Shown here piece by piece: positions 26,415 to 35,316 of a stretch of 64,000 nucleotides of DNA; within the stretch, counting starts at the first letter, position 1; each line of letters starts with the position of its first letter. A model generated the notes under the pieces. It saw only the letters and a list, made by a program, of their open reading frames with translations, made no database searches and had not been told where the DNA came from. The DNA is taken from NCBI RefSeq assembly GCF_000304335.1, contig NZ_CAJF01000016.1, positions 21,134-85,133 of the forward strand. Direction: 5' to 3'. The translations under genes and the position numbers were made by a program. The DNA comes from Microbacterium yannicii PS01 (lineage in GTDB: Bacteria > Actinomycetota > Actinomycetes > Actinomycetales > Microbacteriaceae).

Positions 26415-26861
26415 ATGGCACTTGCAGATTCCTTCGACTCCTCACCGGCCTACGCCTTCAAGGTCACGATCGACGGCATCGAGATCCCCAAGGTGACCGA
26501 GGTGTCGGGCCTGAAGAACGAGGTCGACAAGATCGAGCTGAAACAGCAGCTCGCCGACGGCAAGTACGTCGCGCGGCAGCTGATCGGACGCGCCAAGACG
26601 GGGGAGTTCACAGTGACGCGCGGACTCACCGACTCCAAGACGATCTCGGACTGGCTGAAAGTGGTGATGAAGGGCGACGTCGCCGGCGCCCGGAAGAACG
26701 CGTCCGTCGAGTTGCTCGATTACGAGGGCGGCACGCTCAAGAAGTACGAGTTCCGCAACTGCTGGGTGCGAGTCGTCGAGATCAACTCGCTCAAGGCCGG
26801 TGCGACCGAGCAGGCGACCGAGAAGTTCACCGTCTGCTTCGACGAGTCCGAGGTGACCTGA
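26415..26861 (+). CDS. Inner tube protein 1 (Pvc1-like, T4 gp19/Hcp fold)
   Basis: 148 residues. Matches the phage tail-tube family: AYAFKVTIDGIEIPKVTEVSGL, the ARQLIGRAKTGEFTVTRGLT loop, and FRNCWVRVVEINSLKAGA near the C-terminus. It builds the hexameric tube rings inside the sheath. It starts 29 bp after the sheath stop and its TGA overlaps the next ATG (TGATG), so the two are coupled. Confidence 0.95.
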   Translation: MALADSFDSSPAYAFKVTIDGIEIPKVTEVSGLKNEVDKIELKQQLADGKYVARQLIGRAKTGEFTVTRGLTDSKTISDWLKVVMKGDVAGARKNASVELLDYEGGTLKKYEFRNCWVRVVEINSLKAGATEQATEKFTVCFDESEVT

Positions 26862-27325
26862 TGCAGCGGGTGCTGGCGACGCGGTCGGGTCGGCCCGAAG
26901 CCGAGAACGCCGAAGGCGCGCCCCCGTCCACGACATCCGTGACCGACGACGGCGCCATGCGCACCGAGTTCGCTTTCGAGCTCCCGCGTGGCTACGTCGG
27001 AGCCGACGGCACGGTGCACCGCCGTGGGGTCATGCGGCTGGCGACGGCCCGTGACGAACTGCTCCCGCTTTACGACGCCCGCGTGCAGGAGAATCCCGCC
27101 TTCACGACTGTCGTGCTTCTGGGGCGGGTGATCACCTCGCTCGGTTCGCTCGGCACGGTGGACGGCTCGGTGATCGAGAACATGTTCGCGTCGGACGTCG
27201 CGTTCCTGCAGGACTTCTACCGCCGCATCAACGCCGAGGGCCACACGCGCATCGCGGTCACATGCCCGGAGTGCTCGCACCGTTTCACGGCCGATCTTGC
27301 GGGCGGTCGCCTGGGGGAATCATGA
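26861..27325 (+). CDS. Small tail-assembly-type protein with a Cys-X2-Cys motif
   Basis: 154 residues. The position directly behind the tube gene and the helical pattern (ARDELLPLYDARVQENPAFTTVVLLGRVI; FASDVAFLQDFYRRIN) fit the tail-assembly proteins that occupy this slot in eCIS loci. Near the C-terminus TCPECSHRF supplies Cys135, Cys138 and His140, which may bind a metal. About the first 33 residues are poorly conserved-looking; M33 (MRTEFAFELPRG) could be an internal start. Its stop overlaps the ATG of the next gene (ATGA). Confidence 0.7.
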   Translation: MQRVLATRSGRPEAENAEGAPPSTTSVTDDGAMRTEFAFELPRGYVGADGTVHRRGVMRLATARDELLPLYDARVQENPAFTTVVLLGRVITSLGSLGTVDGSVIENMFASDVAFLQDFYRRINAEGHTRIAVTCPECSHRFTADLAGGRLGES

Positions 27326-27480
27326 CGTACTCGGCCGACCGCATCCATGAAGAGGTCGCGTACGTCGCCTATCACTTCCACTGGTCGCTCGACGACATCC
27401 TCGACATGGAGCACACGGAGCGCCTGCGCTATGTGCGCGAGATCGCAGCGATCAACACGCGGATGAGCGAAGGCGGCTGA
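27322..27480 (+). CDS. Small eCIS-associated protein (DUF6760-like)
   Basis: 52 residues: an acidic-aromatic helical protein starting MTYSADRIHEEVAYVAYHFHW, then SLDDILDMEHTERLRYVREI. Proteins of this size and pattern sit after the tube/assembly genes in actinobacterial contractile loci; I recall the label DUF6760 but could not check it. It overlaps the previous gene by 4 bp and ends 3 bp before the next start. It is likely a tail-assembly chaperone partner, comparable to G/GT-type pairs of phages, but that is inference. Confidence 0.75.
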   Translation: MTYSADRIHEEVAYVAYHFHWSLDDILDMEHTERLRYVREIAAINTRMSEGG

Positions 27481-27483
27481 GAC

Positions 27484-29883
27484 GTGCGGTGGCCGTGGCA
27501 GCGATCCGAGGAGCGGATGACGGATGCCGCTCCTCGCGTCTCGGCGACGGCCGGGGGTGTACCATCCCGCGCCGAGCGGATCGTGCCCCCCGCGGGGTGG
27601 GCGTTCCTGCCGCCGCTGCAACGACAGATCTCCGATGTCGCGCCGACCGCGATGCGGCCGGCCTTCCTGGCCTCGCTGCCGACCCGCGTCGTGCCGGCGC
27701 TGCTCGGGAGCATGGGGCATCTCGTCGACGACGGGGCGCCGTCAGGGACGATCGCCATCGACGACGGCGCGCCGGCAGCCCCGGTGCAGCGCGCGGCCGT
27801 GACCGAGCTGAGCCTGCGGCGTGCCTCTGCTCCGGCTCCGGTGCGTGCCCTGCCGCAAGCAGGGGTCGGTGCCGAAGGCGTCGGCGCGGCGACACGACGG
27901 GACGCGTTGGCGGTGGTGGATGCGGCAGCGGCGCAGTCGTCTGACCAGCCTGCGGACGCGGGCGCCGGTCCATCCGCAGACACGGACGGCGGCGCACTCG
28001 AGTTCTCGTCGGACGCGAGCGAGATCCCGGTCGTGCACCCGTCAGCCCCCGGGGGGCCGAGCGCACCGAGCGGCTTCGACCACTCCTCCGCGCCGCTGCC
28101 TGGCGCCTCGCTGCTCCAGCGACGGGCGCCGTCCGGTGGCGCGGCGGCGGCGTCGTCGTCAGAGCCGGCAGTTCCACTGATGCTGTCGCCGGACGCCGCG
28201 GATTCTCCTTCCGCGTCCATACAGCGTCGAGCCGTGTCGGAGCCTGTTCCGGCCGGAGAGGATCCCCAGCCTATGGTTCCCCTTCAGAGGGTGGCAGCTG
28301 TCGGCCCACCGGCTGCGACCCCGATGCGGCGGGCCGGACTGGGCGCTCCTCTTCGCGTGCCGGCACCGGCCGGCTCACCGACGGGCCAACCCGCACTGAC
28401 CGTCTCGCCGGTGCAGAGACGATCCGAGCCGGGGTCACCGCTCGCACTCCCGACGTCTCACGCCCCCGAGGCTGGAAGCGCGGTGACCGCGCCCACGGCC
28501 GTGCCGGAAGAAGCTGTGTCGGGCACCGTAGAGGGCGAGGTCACGGAAGCGACCGCAGAGCAGATTTTCTTGCGTTCCGGTGAAGACGACGTACACCTGA
28601 TCGCTGCCGATGGGGCTGAGGCTCCAGCCGATGCACCCGGGGGTGCAGAATCGACCGTCGTCCAACGCGACCTGATCGTCGCCGCGGCGCACCGTCTGGT
28701 CCACGACGCATCCGGTTTCCCACCGCCGCCCGCTTCATCGCCGTCACCTGATTCGGCGCCGCCCCCCGCCACAGCATCGACGCTGCTCGCGCCGCATGGG
28801 CGGCTCACCCGCGTCAGCACCCCGTTCGAGCAGAGTCCATCTTCGGAACCGGGGCGAATCGTGCCGATCGTCGCGGCGCGTAGCATCGCTCCTGCGATCA
28901 GTCCGCTCCCACTCGGTCGGGCGATTGCGTCAGGCCGGGCTCACAGAGTCGTCGCCGCGCGTGCGATCGCGCCAGGCGCGACCGTCGGCGGAGGCCTAGC
29001 GCCCGCCGTGATCGGCGAAAAAGCCTCTGGCGAAGGATCGGTCCGGGTCACGGGGTCCTCACCCCGCACGATCGAGAGCAGCTCTGACGAGCCGACAACC
29101 GCCGCACGCGAGTCGCGCCCAAGTGTGAAGACGCCGGTTCCGGTCGGGGCCGTTCCGATCCAGCGAGCAGTTTTCAGCGGCGAGGCGGACCGTGACGCCG
29201 CGCCTCCGGCTCACGCGACCACGACGTCCGACTCCGCGTTCGTGGAGTCCGCGACGCCGGGCGAGGCGGCAGCGATGACTTCATCGCCGGCCACAGCGCC
29301 GCGGCAACGAGTGTCGGTGGCCCGTTCGATCACCGCGCCCTCGCCCACGGAGCCGTCGGCTGCGACGAACGCAACGGGTTCGGCCGCGCCGGCATCCCCC
29401 GCTGCGGTCACGTCCGTGCGGACGGGCACGGCCGCTGCTGTCTGGGTGCCGGCCCCGATCACGACCCGGCGCGGGCAGCCGAGTGTCGCCGCGTCCGTCC
29501 CGGTGCAGCGCACGTTCGGCCTTCCCACCAGCCTTCCCTCACGCCCGTCGGCACCTGACCTCTCGTCCCTCGCGCCCCCGATGCCGTCAACCCCGGACCT
29601 GTCCTCCCTGGCGTCGCGCGCGCCGGATCTCCCGTCGGCCGATGAGCTCCGGTCTCGTGCCACCGAAGCAGTGCCGGAGGCATCGGATGCGGCGCGTTCC
29701 GCGTCGGACACGCTGACGCGGGCGGGGCAGGCGCTGTCCACCGCGGGGGAGGCGGCCACCGCTGGAGCCCCCGACAACGTCGAACAGCTCGTGCGCAAGC
29801 TCTACGGCCCACTCGTGCGCCGGATCAAGGCTGAACTGCTGCTCGACCGTGAGCGACGCGGCATTCGCATCGACGGGATCTAA
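27484..29883 (+). CDS. Ala/Pro-rich low-complexity protein with ten QR dipeptides
   Basis: 799 residues, mostly disordered-looking Ala/Pro/Ser/Val sequence. Short motifs of the type (P/L/V/I)xQR recur at Q46, Q102, Q212, Q247, Q268, Q311, Q394, Q560, Q608 and Q675, often PVQRxA or IQRRA. Only the extreme C-terminus looks structured: VEQLVRKLYGPLVRRIKAEL (about 767-786), then LLDRERRG, which resembles the conserved end of proteins in this slot of actinobacterial eCIS loci. It could be a tape measure, scaffold or cargo. The start is a GTG 3 bp after the preceding gene (MRWPWQRSEERM). No enzyme motif or membrane segment is seen. Confidence 0.7.
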   Translation: MRWPWQRSEERMTDAAPRVSATAGGVPSRAERIVPPAGWAFLPPLQRQISDVAPTAMRPAFLASLPTRVVPALLGSMGHLVDDGAPSGTIAIDDGAPAAPVQRAAVTELSLRRASAPAPVRALPQAGVGAEGVGAATRRDALAVVDAAAAQSSDQPADAGAGPSADTDGGALEFSSDASEIPVVHPSAPGGPSAPSGFDHSSAPLPGASLLQRRAPSGGAAAASSSEPAVPLMLSPDAADSPSASIQRRAVSEPVPAGEDPQPMVPLQRVAAVGPPAATPMRRAGLGAPLRVPAPAGSPTGQPALTVSPVQRRSEPGSPLALPTSHAPEAGSAVTAPTAVPEEAVSGTVEGEVTEATAEQIFLRSGEDDVHLIAADGAEAPADAPGGAESTVVQRDLIVAAAHRLVHDASGFPPPPASSPSPDSAPPPATASTLLAPHGRLTRVSTPFEQSPSSEPGRIVPIVAARSIAPAISPLPLGRAIASGRAHRVVAARAIAPGATVGGGLAPAVIGEKASGEGSVRVTGSSPRTIESSSDEPTTAARESRPSVKTPVPVGAVPIQRAVFSGEADRDAAPPAHATTTSDSAFVESATPGEAAAMTSSPATAPRQRVSVARSITAPSPTEPSAATNATGSAAPASPAAVTSVRTGTAAAVWVPAPITTRRGQPSVAASVPVQRTFGLPTSLPSRPSAPDLSSLAPPMPSTPDLSSLASRAPDLPSADELRSRATEAVPEASDAARSASDTLTRAGQALSTAGEAATAGAPDNVEQLVRKLYGPLVRRIKAELLLDRERRGIRIDGI

Positions 29884-29902
29884 GGCACGGGGAGGGGGAA
29901 CC

Positions 29903-30346
29903 ATGCTCACCGACACCGAGATCGCCGTCGGCGTGCACTACCTCGTGCACCTCGACGAGCAGGACCTCGGGGACTTCTCGAGCTGTGACGGCATCGGCGT
30001 GGAAGTCGTGCTGGAGTCGCGCGAAGAGGGCGGCAACAACGGATTCATCTGGCAGTTTCCGACGCGGTTGAAGTATCCGAACATCAAGCTCACCCGGCCG
30101 GTGAGCAAGCAGTCCGCCGACAAGATCCTGAACTGGGTCGTCGCCGCCGTCTCGGGCTTCTCGCGAGGCACAGGTCACATCGAGGCGAAGACCGCTGACG
30201 GTCAGACCGTCGCGACGTACGACCTGCATGACGTCATCCCCGTGCGCTGGAGCGGACCGAGTCTGAACGCCGACCAGCCGAAGGTGCTCACCGAGACGCT
30301 CGAGATCGCCCACAACGGGTTCGTCAACACCGGATCGACCTACTGA
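29903..30346 (+). CDS. Inner tube protein 2 (Pvc5-like tube/baseplate tube initiator)
   Basis: 147 residues of the tail-tube family: VGVHYLVHLDEQDLGDFSSCDGIGVEVV, the WQFPTRLKYPNIKLTRPVSK loop, and WSGPSLNADQPKVLTETLEIAHNG. Position between the low-complexity protein and the LysM protein matches Pvc5/Afp5-like tube initiators that join tube to spike. The ATG at 29903 follows a strong GGAGGGGG site; an upstream in-frame frame that overlaps the previous gene is unlikely to be used. Confidence 0.93.
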   Translation: MLTDTEIAVGVHYLVHLDEQDLGDFSSCDGIGVEVVLESREEGGNNGFIWQFPTRLKYPNIKLTRPVSKQSADKILNWVVAAVSGFSRGTGHIEAKTADGQTVATYDLHDVIPVRWSGPSLNADQPKVLTETLEIAHNGFVNTGSTY

Positions 30347-30355
30347 GGCGCAACC

Positions 30356-31120
30356 ATGCCCATCACCAACACCGCTTCCGACACGAAGAGCCTCGTTCAC
30401 GCTGCGATCGACGTGCATGAGCCTGGACAGACCCCGGGCAAGGTCGGTGCGCTCCTCACCACGATCGAGTTCCAGTTGAACCCCAAGGAGCTGACCATCG
30501 CCAAGTCGGCGAAATGGGAGAGCAAGAACCAGAAGAAGGCGGCATCCGCGCCTCCCGCGACCTATCAGGGTCCCGACCCGCAGAAGATGAGCGTCGAGAT
30601 GTACTTCGACGAGACGCGTCAACGGGACGGCAGCGTCGTGAAGAACGTCGAGGCGCTGTTCCAGGCGTGCACACCGACGAGTGCGTCGAAGGACGGTGAC
30701 AAGCCGTCGGCCCCGTGGGTGAAGTTCACCTGGGGAGTGCTCACGGGATTCGTCGGCTACATCAAGAGCGTGTCGGCGAAGTACACGCTCTTCTCGCCCG
30801 ACGGCAAGCCGCTCCGAGCGGTCTGCACGGTCGCTCTCGAGGAATTGGCGAACGAGCCGAAGAAGCAGAATCCCACGTCAGGGGGCCTGCAGCCCCGCCA
30901 TGCGCACACGCTCCGCGAGGGCGACTCGCTCGCGGCCATCGCCTATCAGGAGTATGGCAACCCGGCGCACTGGCGCACGCTCGCTGAGGTCAACGGCATC
31001 GATGACCCGCTCCGCCTGCGCCCGGGGCGCATCGTGCTCATTCCCACCCTCGAGGAGCTGTCGCACAGTGAGGGCCGCGAGACCGCTCGGCGGGAGGTGC
31101 TCCGTGCCCGCCTCCACTGA
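30356..31120 (+). CDS. LysM-containing tube/baseplate hub protein (Pvc7-like)
   Basis: 254 residues. The N-terminal region (about 30-170) fits the CIS tube protein N-terminal family: FQLNPKELTIAKSAKW, YQGPDPQKMSVEMYFDE, VGYIKSVSAKYTLFSPDGKPLRA. A LysM domain follows at about 181-230 (HTLREGDSLAAIAYQEYGNP, NPLRLRPGRIVLIP-like). This matches Pvc7/Afp7 and the gp53-like adaptor that connects spike to tube. The last codons overlap the VgrG start by 17 bp. Confidence 0.93.
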   Translation: MPITNTASDTKSLVHAAIDVHEPGQTPGKVGALLTTIEFQLNPKELTIAKSAKWESKNQKKAASAPPATYQGPDPQKMSVEMYFDETRQRDGSVVKNVEALFQACTPTSASKDGDKPSAPWVKFTWGVLTGFVGYIKSVSAKYTLFSPDGKPLRAVCTVALEELANEPKKQNPTSGGLQPRHAHTLREGDSLAAIAYQEYGNPAHWRTLAEVNGIDDPLRLRPGRIVLIPTLEELSHSEGRETARREVLRARLH

Positions 31121-32957
31121 GACCTACACGAGCCTTCTGCTCGTCTCGGTCGGGGGAGATCCTCTCCCTCCGGCGGTCGCGAGCCTGCTCGAGCGTAGCC
31201 GGATGACGGATGCGGCGAACCTTCCGGACTCGTTCGAGCTCGAGTTCGTCGACTCCGCCGGGATCGTGCTCGAACAGGGCGGCTTCGCCATCGGGGCCGC
31301 CGTCACGCTCGCCGTCTCCCAGAACGGGGGCGACGGACCCCGGAAACTGCTCGACGCCGAGGTCACCGCCCTGGACCGCGAGGACGTGAGCGGGGAGCTG
31401 CGCACGCGCGTGCGCGGCCTCGACCCGTCGCACCGCCTGTTCCGTGGCCGCCGGGTCGCGGCCTACGTCGACATGTCGGTCGCCGACATCGTGCAGAAGG
31501 TGGCCCAGCGCGCCGGAATCAAAGTCGGCTCGGTCAGCGGGCCAGCCACGATCATGGCGCACACGACGCAGGACAACATCACCGACTGGGTGTTCCTGAA
31601 GCGGCTCGCGGACGCGTCCGGGTGCGTGTTCTCGGTCGTCGACAAGAAGCTGCAGTTCGGCCCACCGACGAACGCATCCACGGCTGGGTCGAGCGCGGCG
31701 AACGCCGACGACGATCCAGTGGTCGTCGAGCACGGGCGCAACACGACGTATCTGCACGCGACCATCACCAGCGCCGAGCAGGTCTCGGAAGTCGAGGTGC
31801 GGGGATGGGATGTCGCGTCCAAGGCGAAGGTCGTCGCGACGGCACCCGCGAAGACGAGAACGACGGAGCTGCCGACGATCGACCCGTCGAAGGTCGCCGA
31901 CGTGTTCGAGAGTCCCCGCTACGTCAGCGGTGCCGGCGTCGGCGCGCAGCAGCCGCAGGATCGGCTCGCCGAGGCGATCGCCGCACGCATCGCCGGCGGC
32001 TTCGCAGAGGTCGAGGCGCAGATCCTCGGCAATCCGCTGATCCGTTCCGGCGTGGCCATACGGCTCCGGGGGTTCGGCGTGCCTTTCGACGGCCGCTACA
32101 CGGTCACCGAGTCCCGGCACGAGTTCAGCTCCGAGCAGGGGTACACGACGACTCTCACCGTCAGCGACGCATCCGACCGCTCGCTGCTCGGGGTGGGCTC
32201 ACGCCCGGAGGGCGCCGCTGTCGGGCTCACGGTGCCGGGTGTCGTCAGCGCCTTGGTCAGCGACGTGTCCGGGAGCGACGCCGGGCACGACGGGCGGGTG
32301 CGGCTCACCTTCCCCTCGCTCTCCGACGACTACGTGAGCGGGTGGGCGAGACTCGCACAGCCGGGCGCCGGCGCCGAGCGTGGCGCGGTCATCTTGCCTG
32401 AGGTCGGCGACGAGGTGCTCGTCGCATTCGAGGCGGGGCGTTTCGACCGTCCCGTCGTGCTCGGCGGGCTCTACAACGGCAAGGACCTGCCCCAGGGCGG
32501 CTGGGGTTCGTTCGTCGAGTCGGGCAGCGTGGTCAGACGCAGTTTCACCTCCCGCACCGGCATGGTGGCAGAGTTCCTCGAACGCGCGGGGGAGGAATCC
32601 GTCCGCATCTCCTCGAACGGGGGCGCACAGCACGTCACCCTCACACAGACCGCGGAGAAGGGCATCCAGATCGTCGCCGAGGGATCGGTCTCGGTCGTCG
32701 CCAAACGGGACGCGACGGTCACCGTCGACGGCGACGCGACCGTGACCGCCGGCCAGGGCGCCATCTCCCTCGCGGCAATGAATATCGCGCTCGACGCGTC
32801 GTCCGAGCTCACCATCTCGGCCCCGAAGGTGAAGGTCGACGGATCGGCGACGCTCGATCTCACCGGGGCCGCAGTCGCCGTGAAGGCGGCGGGCTCCGCC
32901 GAACTCTCGGCATCCGGCGTGACCGTCGTCAAGGGCGGCATGGTCAAGATCAACTGA
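31104..32957 (+). CDS. vgrG: VgrG-type spike protein (Pvc8-like)
   Basis: 617 residues forming the trimeric spike at the tip of the inner tube. N-terminal gp27-like parts (LFRGRRVAAYVDMSVADIVQKV; HTTQDNITDWVFLKRLAD) are followed by a gp5-like OB fold (RVRLTFPSLSDDYVSGWARL, GDEVLVAFEAGRFDRPVVLG, LYNGKDLP). The C-terminal beta-helical region from about 520 has short repeats (VTVDGDATVTAGQGAISLA). There is no extra enzymatic domain. I chose the GTG at 31104 (MPASTETYT), preceded by GGGAGG, because codons further upstream lie inside the LysM gene and encode shadow sequence. Confidence 0.94.
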   Translation: MPASTETYTSLLLVSVGGDPLPPAVASLLERSRMTDAANLPDSFELEFVDSAGIVLEQGGFAIGAAVTLAVSQNGGDGPRKLLDAEVTALDREDVSGELRTRVRGLDPSHRLFRGRRVAAYVDMSVADIVQKVAQRAGIKVGSVSGPATIMAHTTQDNITDWVFLKRLADASGCVFSVVDKKLQFGPPTNASTAGSSAANADDDPVVVEHGRNTTYLHATITSAEQVSEVEVRGWDVASKAKVVATAPAKTRTTELPTIDPSKVADVFESPRYVSGAGVGAQQPQDRLAEAIAARIAGGFAEVEAQILGNPLIRSGVAIRLRGFGVPFDGRYTVTESRHEFSSEQGYTTTLTVSDASDRSLLGVGSRPEGAAVGLTVPGVVSALVSDVSGSDAGHDGRVRLTFPSLSDDYVSGWARLAQPGAGAERGAVILPEVGDEVLVAFEAGRFDRPVVLGGLYNGKDLPQGGWGSFVESGSVVRRSFTSRTGMVAEFLERAGEESVRISSNGGAQHVTLTQTAEKGIQIVAEGSVSVVAKRDATVTVDGDATVTAGQGAISLAAMNIALDASSELTISAPKVKVDGSATLDLTGAAVAVKAAGSAELSASGVTVVKGGMVKIN

Positions 32958-32967
32958 GGAGACATCG

Positions 32968-33381
32968 ATGTCGCAGGAGTTCGTCGGCAGAGGCTGGTCG
33001 TTCCCCGTGCGCGCCGACGCGGCAGGGCGCATCGCGCTCTCGTCGGACGCGCACGAGATCGAAGAGAGCATTCGGCTGATCCTGGCTACCGCACCCGGCG
33101 AGCGACCGATGCGACCGGAATTCGGATGCGCAGTGCACGACTACGTCTTCGCGCCGGCAGATGCGGCGACGGCCGGTGCCGTCGGCGACGCCGTTCGTGT
33201 CGCACTCGCGTTCTGGGAGCCGCGGATCGACGTGACCGGTGTCACCGTGACCTTCGATCGGACCGACGACGGCGTCCTGCTCATCGACATCGGCTACGCG
33301 ATCCGCGGTTCCAACGACCCTCGCAATCTCGTGTTCCCGTTCTACGTGATTCCCGACCGCGCATCGGAGCGACTGCCATGA
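32968..33381 (+). CDS. Baseplate wedge protein gp25/GPW family (Pvc9-like)
   Basis: 137 residues. Typical GPW/gp25 pattern: GRGWSFPVRADAAGRIALSS, IEESIRLILATAPGERPMRP, EFGCAVHDYVF and a C-terminal IDIGYAIRGSNDPRNLVFPFY. In T4 and in PVC-type particles gp25 contacts the first sheath ring and nucleates sheath assembly; the ERPMRPxFG segment is the EPR-like signature. It starts 10 bp after vgrG and overlaps the next gene by 4 bp (ATGA). Confidence 0.95.
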   Translation: MSQEFVGRGWSFPVRADAAGRIALSSDAHEIEESIRLILATAPGERPMRPEFGCAVHDYVFAPADAATAGAVGDAVRVALAFWEPRIDVTGVTVTFDRTDDGVLLIDIGYAIRGSNDPRNLVFPFYVIPDRASERLP

Positions 33382-35315
33382 CCCTTCCTGTTCCGCGTCT
33401 CGACGACCGCCGGTTCCAGGACCTCGTCGACGACGCAAAGCGCCTCGTCGCCGCACGGTGTCCCGAGTGGTCGGATCACAATGTCTCCGACCCCGGCGTG
33501 ACCCTTATCGAGACGTTCGCATTCATGACCGATGAGCTCCTCTACCGCCTGAATCGGGTACCCGACAAGCTGTACATCGCCTTCCTCGACCTCATCGGCA
33601 CGACGCTCTTCCCGCCGACGGCCGCGCGAGCCGATCTCGTGTTCTGGCTCGCCGCGCCCAGGGATGACGTGATCATCGTGCCGGAGCACACCGAGGTCGG
33701 CACACCCCGCACCGAGCAGACTGAATCGACCGTGTTCCAGACGACGGCGGACCTCGCCATCCCGCCGCGGAGGCTCGCCCGCATCGGCACCCGGTCGGGC
33801 GAGGAGCTCACGGTGCGAGGCGCCCGGCCGGGCGTGGATTCCTTCGACGCGTTCGCGAATCCGCCGAAGGTCGGCGACGAGTTCCTTCTCGGATTGGACG
33901 AGCCGGCACCCGGACTGGCGGTCGGGCTCCAGCTGGACTGCGCGGTGCGTGGGGTCGGCGTGGATCCCCTGGATCCACCCACCGTCTGGGAGTCGTGGAA
34001 TGGCACGGGCTGGTCGCGGTGCGATCTCGTCTCGGACCGCACGGGCGGACTCAACCAGCCGGGCGAAATCGTCGTCATCGTGGCGCGCGACCACGTCGCA
34101 TCCCTCATCGGAGAGGAACGCGCCGGATGGCTGCGGTGCCGGATCATCGAACGCGACGAGGGGGTTCCGCGATACAAGTCGCCGCCGCTGGTCCGCGAGG
34201 CGTCGGCCGCGACGGTGGGCGCGGTGGTGCAGGCCATGCATGCTCGCACGATCGACGACGAGATTCTCGGCCTCTCGGAAGGCGTGCCCGGTCAGTCGTT
34301 CGAGCTTCAGGAACGACCCGTGGTCGACGACGGCGAGCCGTTCGTCGTCGAGGTCGGCTCCGGAAGCGGATGGGACGACTGGATCGAGATCGACTCCTTC
34401 GCCGGATCGGAGGAAGAGGGCCGCAATGTGATGGTCGACCGAGCGCGGGCGATCGTGACGTTCCCGCCCGCCGTCCGGGAGCCGGACGGCACTCTGCGCA
34501 CTTACGGCGGCGTCCCGCCGAAGGGAGCGCCCCTGCGGGTACCGCGGTACCGCGTCGGAGGTGGGCGGAGCGGCAACGTCGCCGCGGGATCGCTCTCGGT
34601 GCTGCGGTCGACGGTGCCGTATGTGCGGGGCGCCGAGAACCGCGCGGCCGCACACGACGGCACCGACGGCGAGACCGTCGACGAGGCGAAGGTGCGCGGG
34701 CCGCTCGCGCTGCGCACCCGCGATCGCGCCGTGACGCTCGAGGACTACGAGCAGCTCGCCAAGCGCGCCGCGCCCGGGGTGGCGCGCGCCCACGCGGTCG
34801 CCGCGCCGGAAGCGCTCGGAGTGCGCCTGCTGGTCGTGCCCACTGCCGCGATCGGAAGCGACGGCCGCATCGAGTTCGAGGACCTGGTACCTGGCGCCCA
34901 ACTTCTCGGCGCCATCGCCGAAGAGCTCGAACCGCGGAGGCTCGCGGGTACGCGGCTGTTGATCGAAGGGCCCGACTACCAGGGCATCACCGTGGTCGCG
35001 AAGCTCGTCGCCCATCCGAGGGTGGCCGTCGATCGACTCCGCGCCGATGCCCTCGCGGCGCTGTATCGCTATTTCGATCCGATCCGGGGCGGGTCGAAGG
35101 GTACGGGCTGGCCTTTCGGCAGACCCGTCCTCGCGGGGGAGGTGTACTCGGTACTGCAGTCGCTGCCCGGCACGGAGCTTGTCGATGAGGTTCTGCTCTT
35201 CACGGCGGACCCCGCAACAGGCAGGCGCGGCGAGCCCGCACAGCGGATCGAGATCGGAACGAACGCGCTGGTATTCAGTTTCGAGCACCGCGTTCGCGTG
35301 ATGGCGGGTGTCTGA
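33378..35315 (+). CDS. Baseplate assembly protein, gp6/J-like (Pvc11-like)
   Basis: 645 residues. Hallmarks are PRLDDRRFQDLVDDAKRLV, HNVSDPGVTLIETFAFMTD and LLYRLNRVPDKLYIAFLDLIG near the N-terminus, and the LEDYEQLAKRAAPGVARAHA stretch in the C-terminal gp6/J-like domain. These proteins form the baseplate wedge ring around the spike. The ATG at 33378 overlaps the gp25 stop. The middle (about 200-400) contains inserted beta-rich segments typical of the eCIS version. Confidence 0.93.
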   Translation: MTLPVPRLDDRRFQDLVDDAKRLVAARCPEWSDHNVSDPGVTLIETFAFMTDELLYRLNRVPDKLYIAFLDLIGTTLFPPTAARADLVFWLAAPRDDVIIVPEHTEVGTPRTEQTESTVFQTTADLAIPPRRLARIGTRSGEELTVRGARPGVDSFDAFANPPKVGDEFLLGLDEPAPGLAVGLQLDCAVRGVGVDPLDPPTVWESWNGTGWSRCDLVSDRTGGLNQPGEIVVIVARDHVASLIGEERAGWLRCRIIERDEGVPRYKSPPLVREASAATVGAVVQAMHARTIDDEILGLSEGVPGQSFELQERPVVDDGEPFVVEVGSGSGWDDWIEIDSFAGSEEEGRNVMVDRARAIVTFPPAVREPDGTLRTYGGVPPKGAPLRVPRYRVGGGRSGNVAAGSLSVLRSTVPYVRGAENRAAAHDGTDGETVDEAKVRGPLALRTRDRAVTLEDYEQLAKRAAPGVARAHAVAAPEALGVRLLVVPTAAIGSDGRIEFEDLVPGAQLLGAIAEELEPRRLAGTRLLIEGPDYQGITVVAKLVAHPRVAVDRLRADALAALYRYFDPIRGGSKGTGWPFGRPVLAGEVYSVLQSLPGTELVDEVLLFTADPATGRRGEPAQRIEIGTNALVFSFEHRVRVMAGV

Positions 35316-35316
35316 C

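Noticed and set aside
29849..29902. Longer start for the second tube protein overlapping the 799-residue gene
   Set aside because: The extra residues are not family-like and the ATG at 29903 has a strong ribosome site.
30900..31103. Extended VgrG start inside the LysM gene
   Set aside because: The added 68 residues are an Arg/Ser-rich shadow of the LysM frame; the GTG at 31104 has a good ribosome site.
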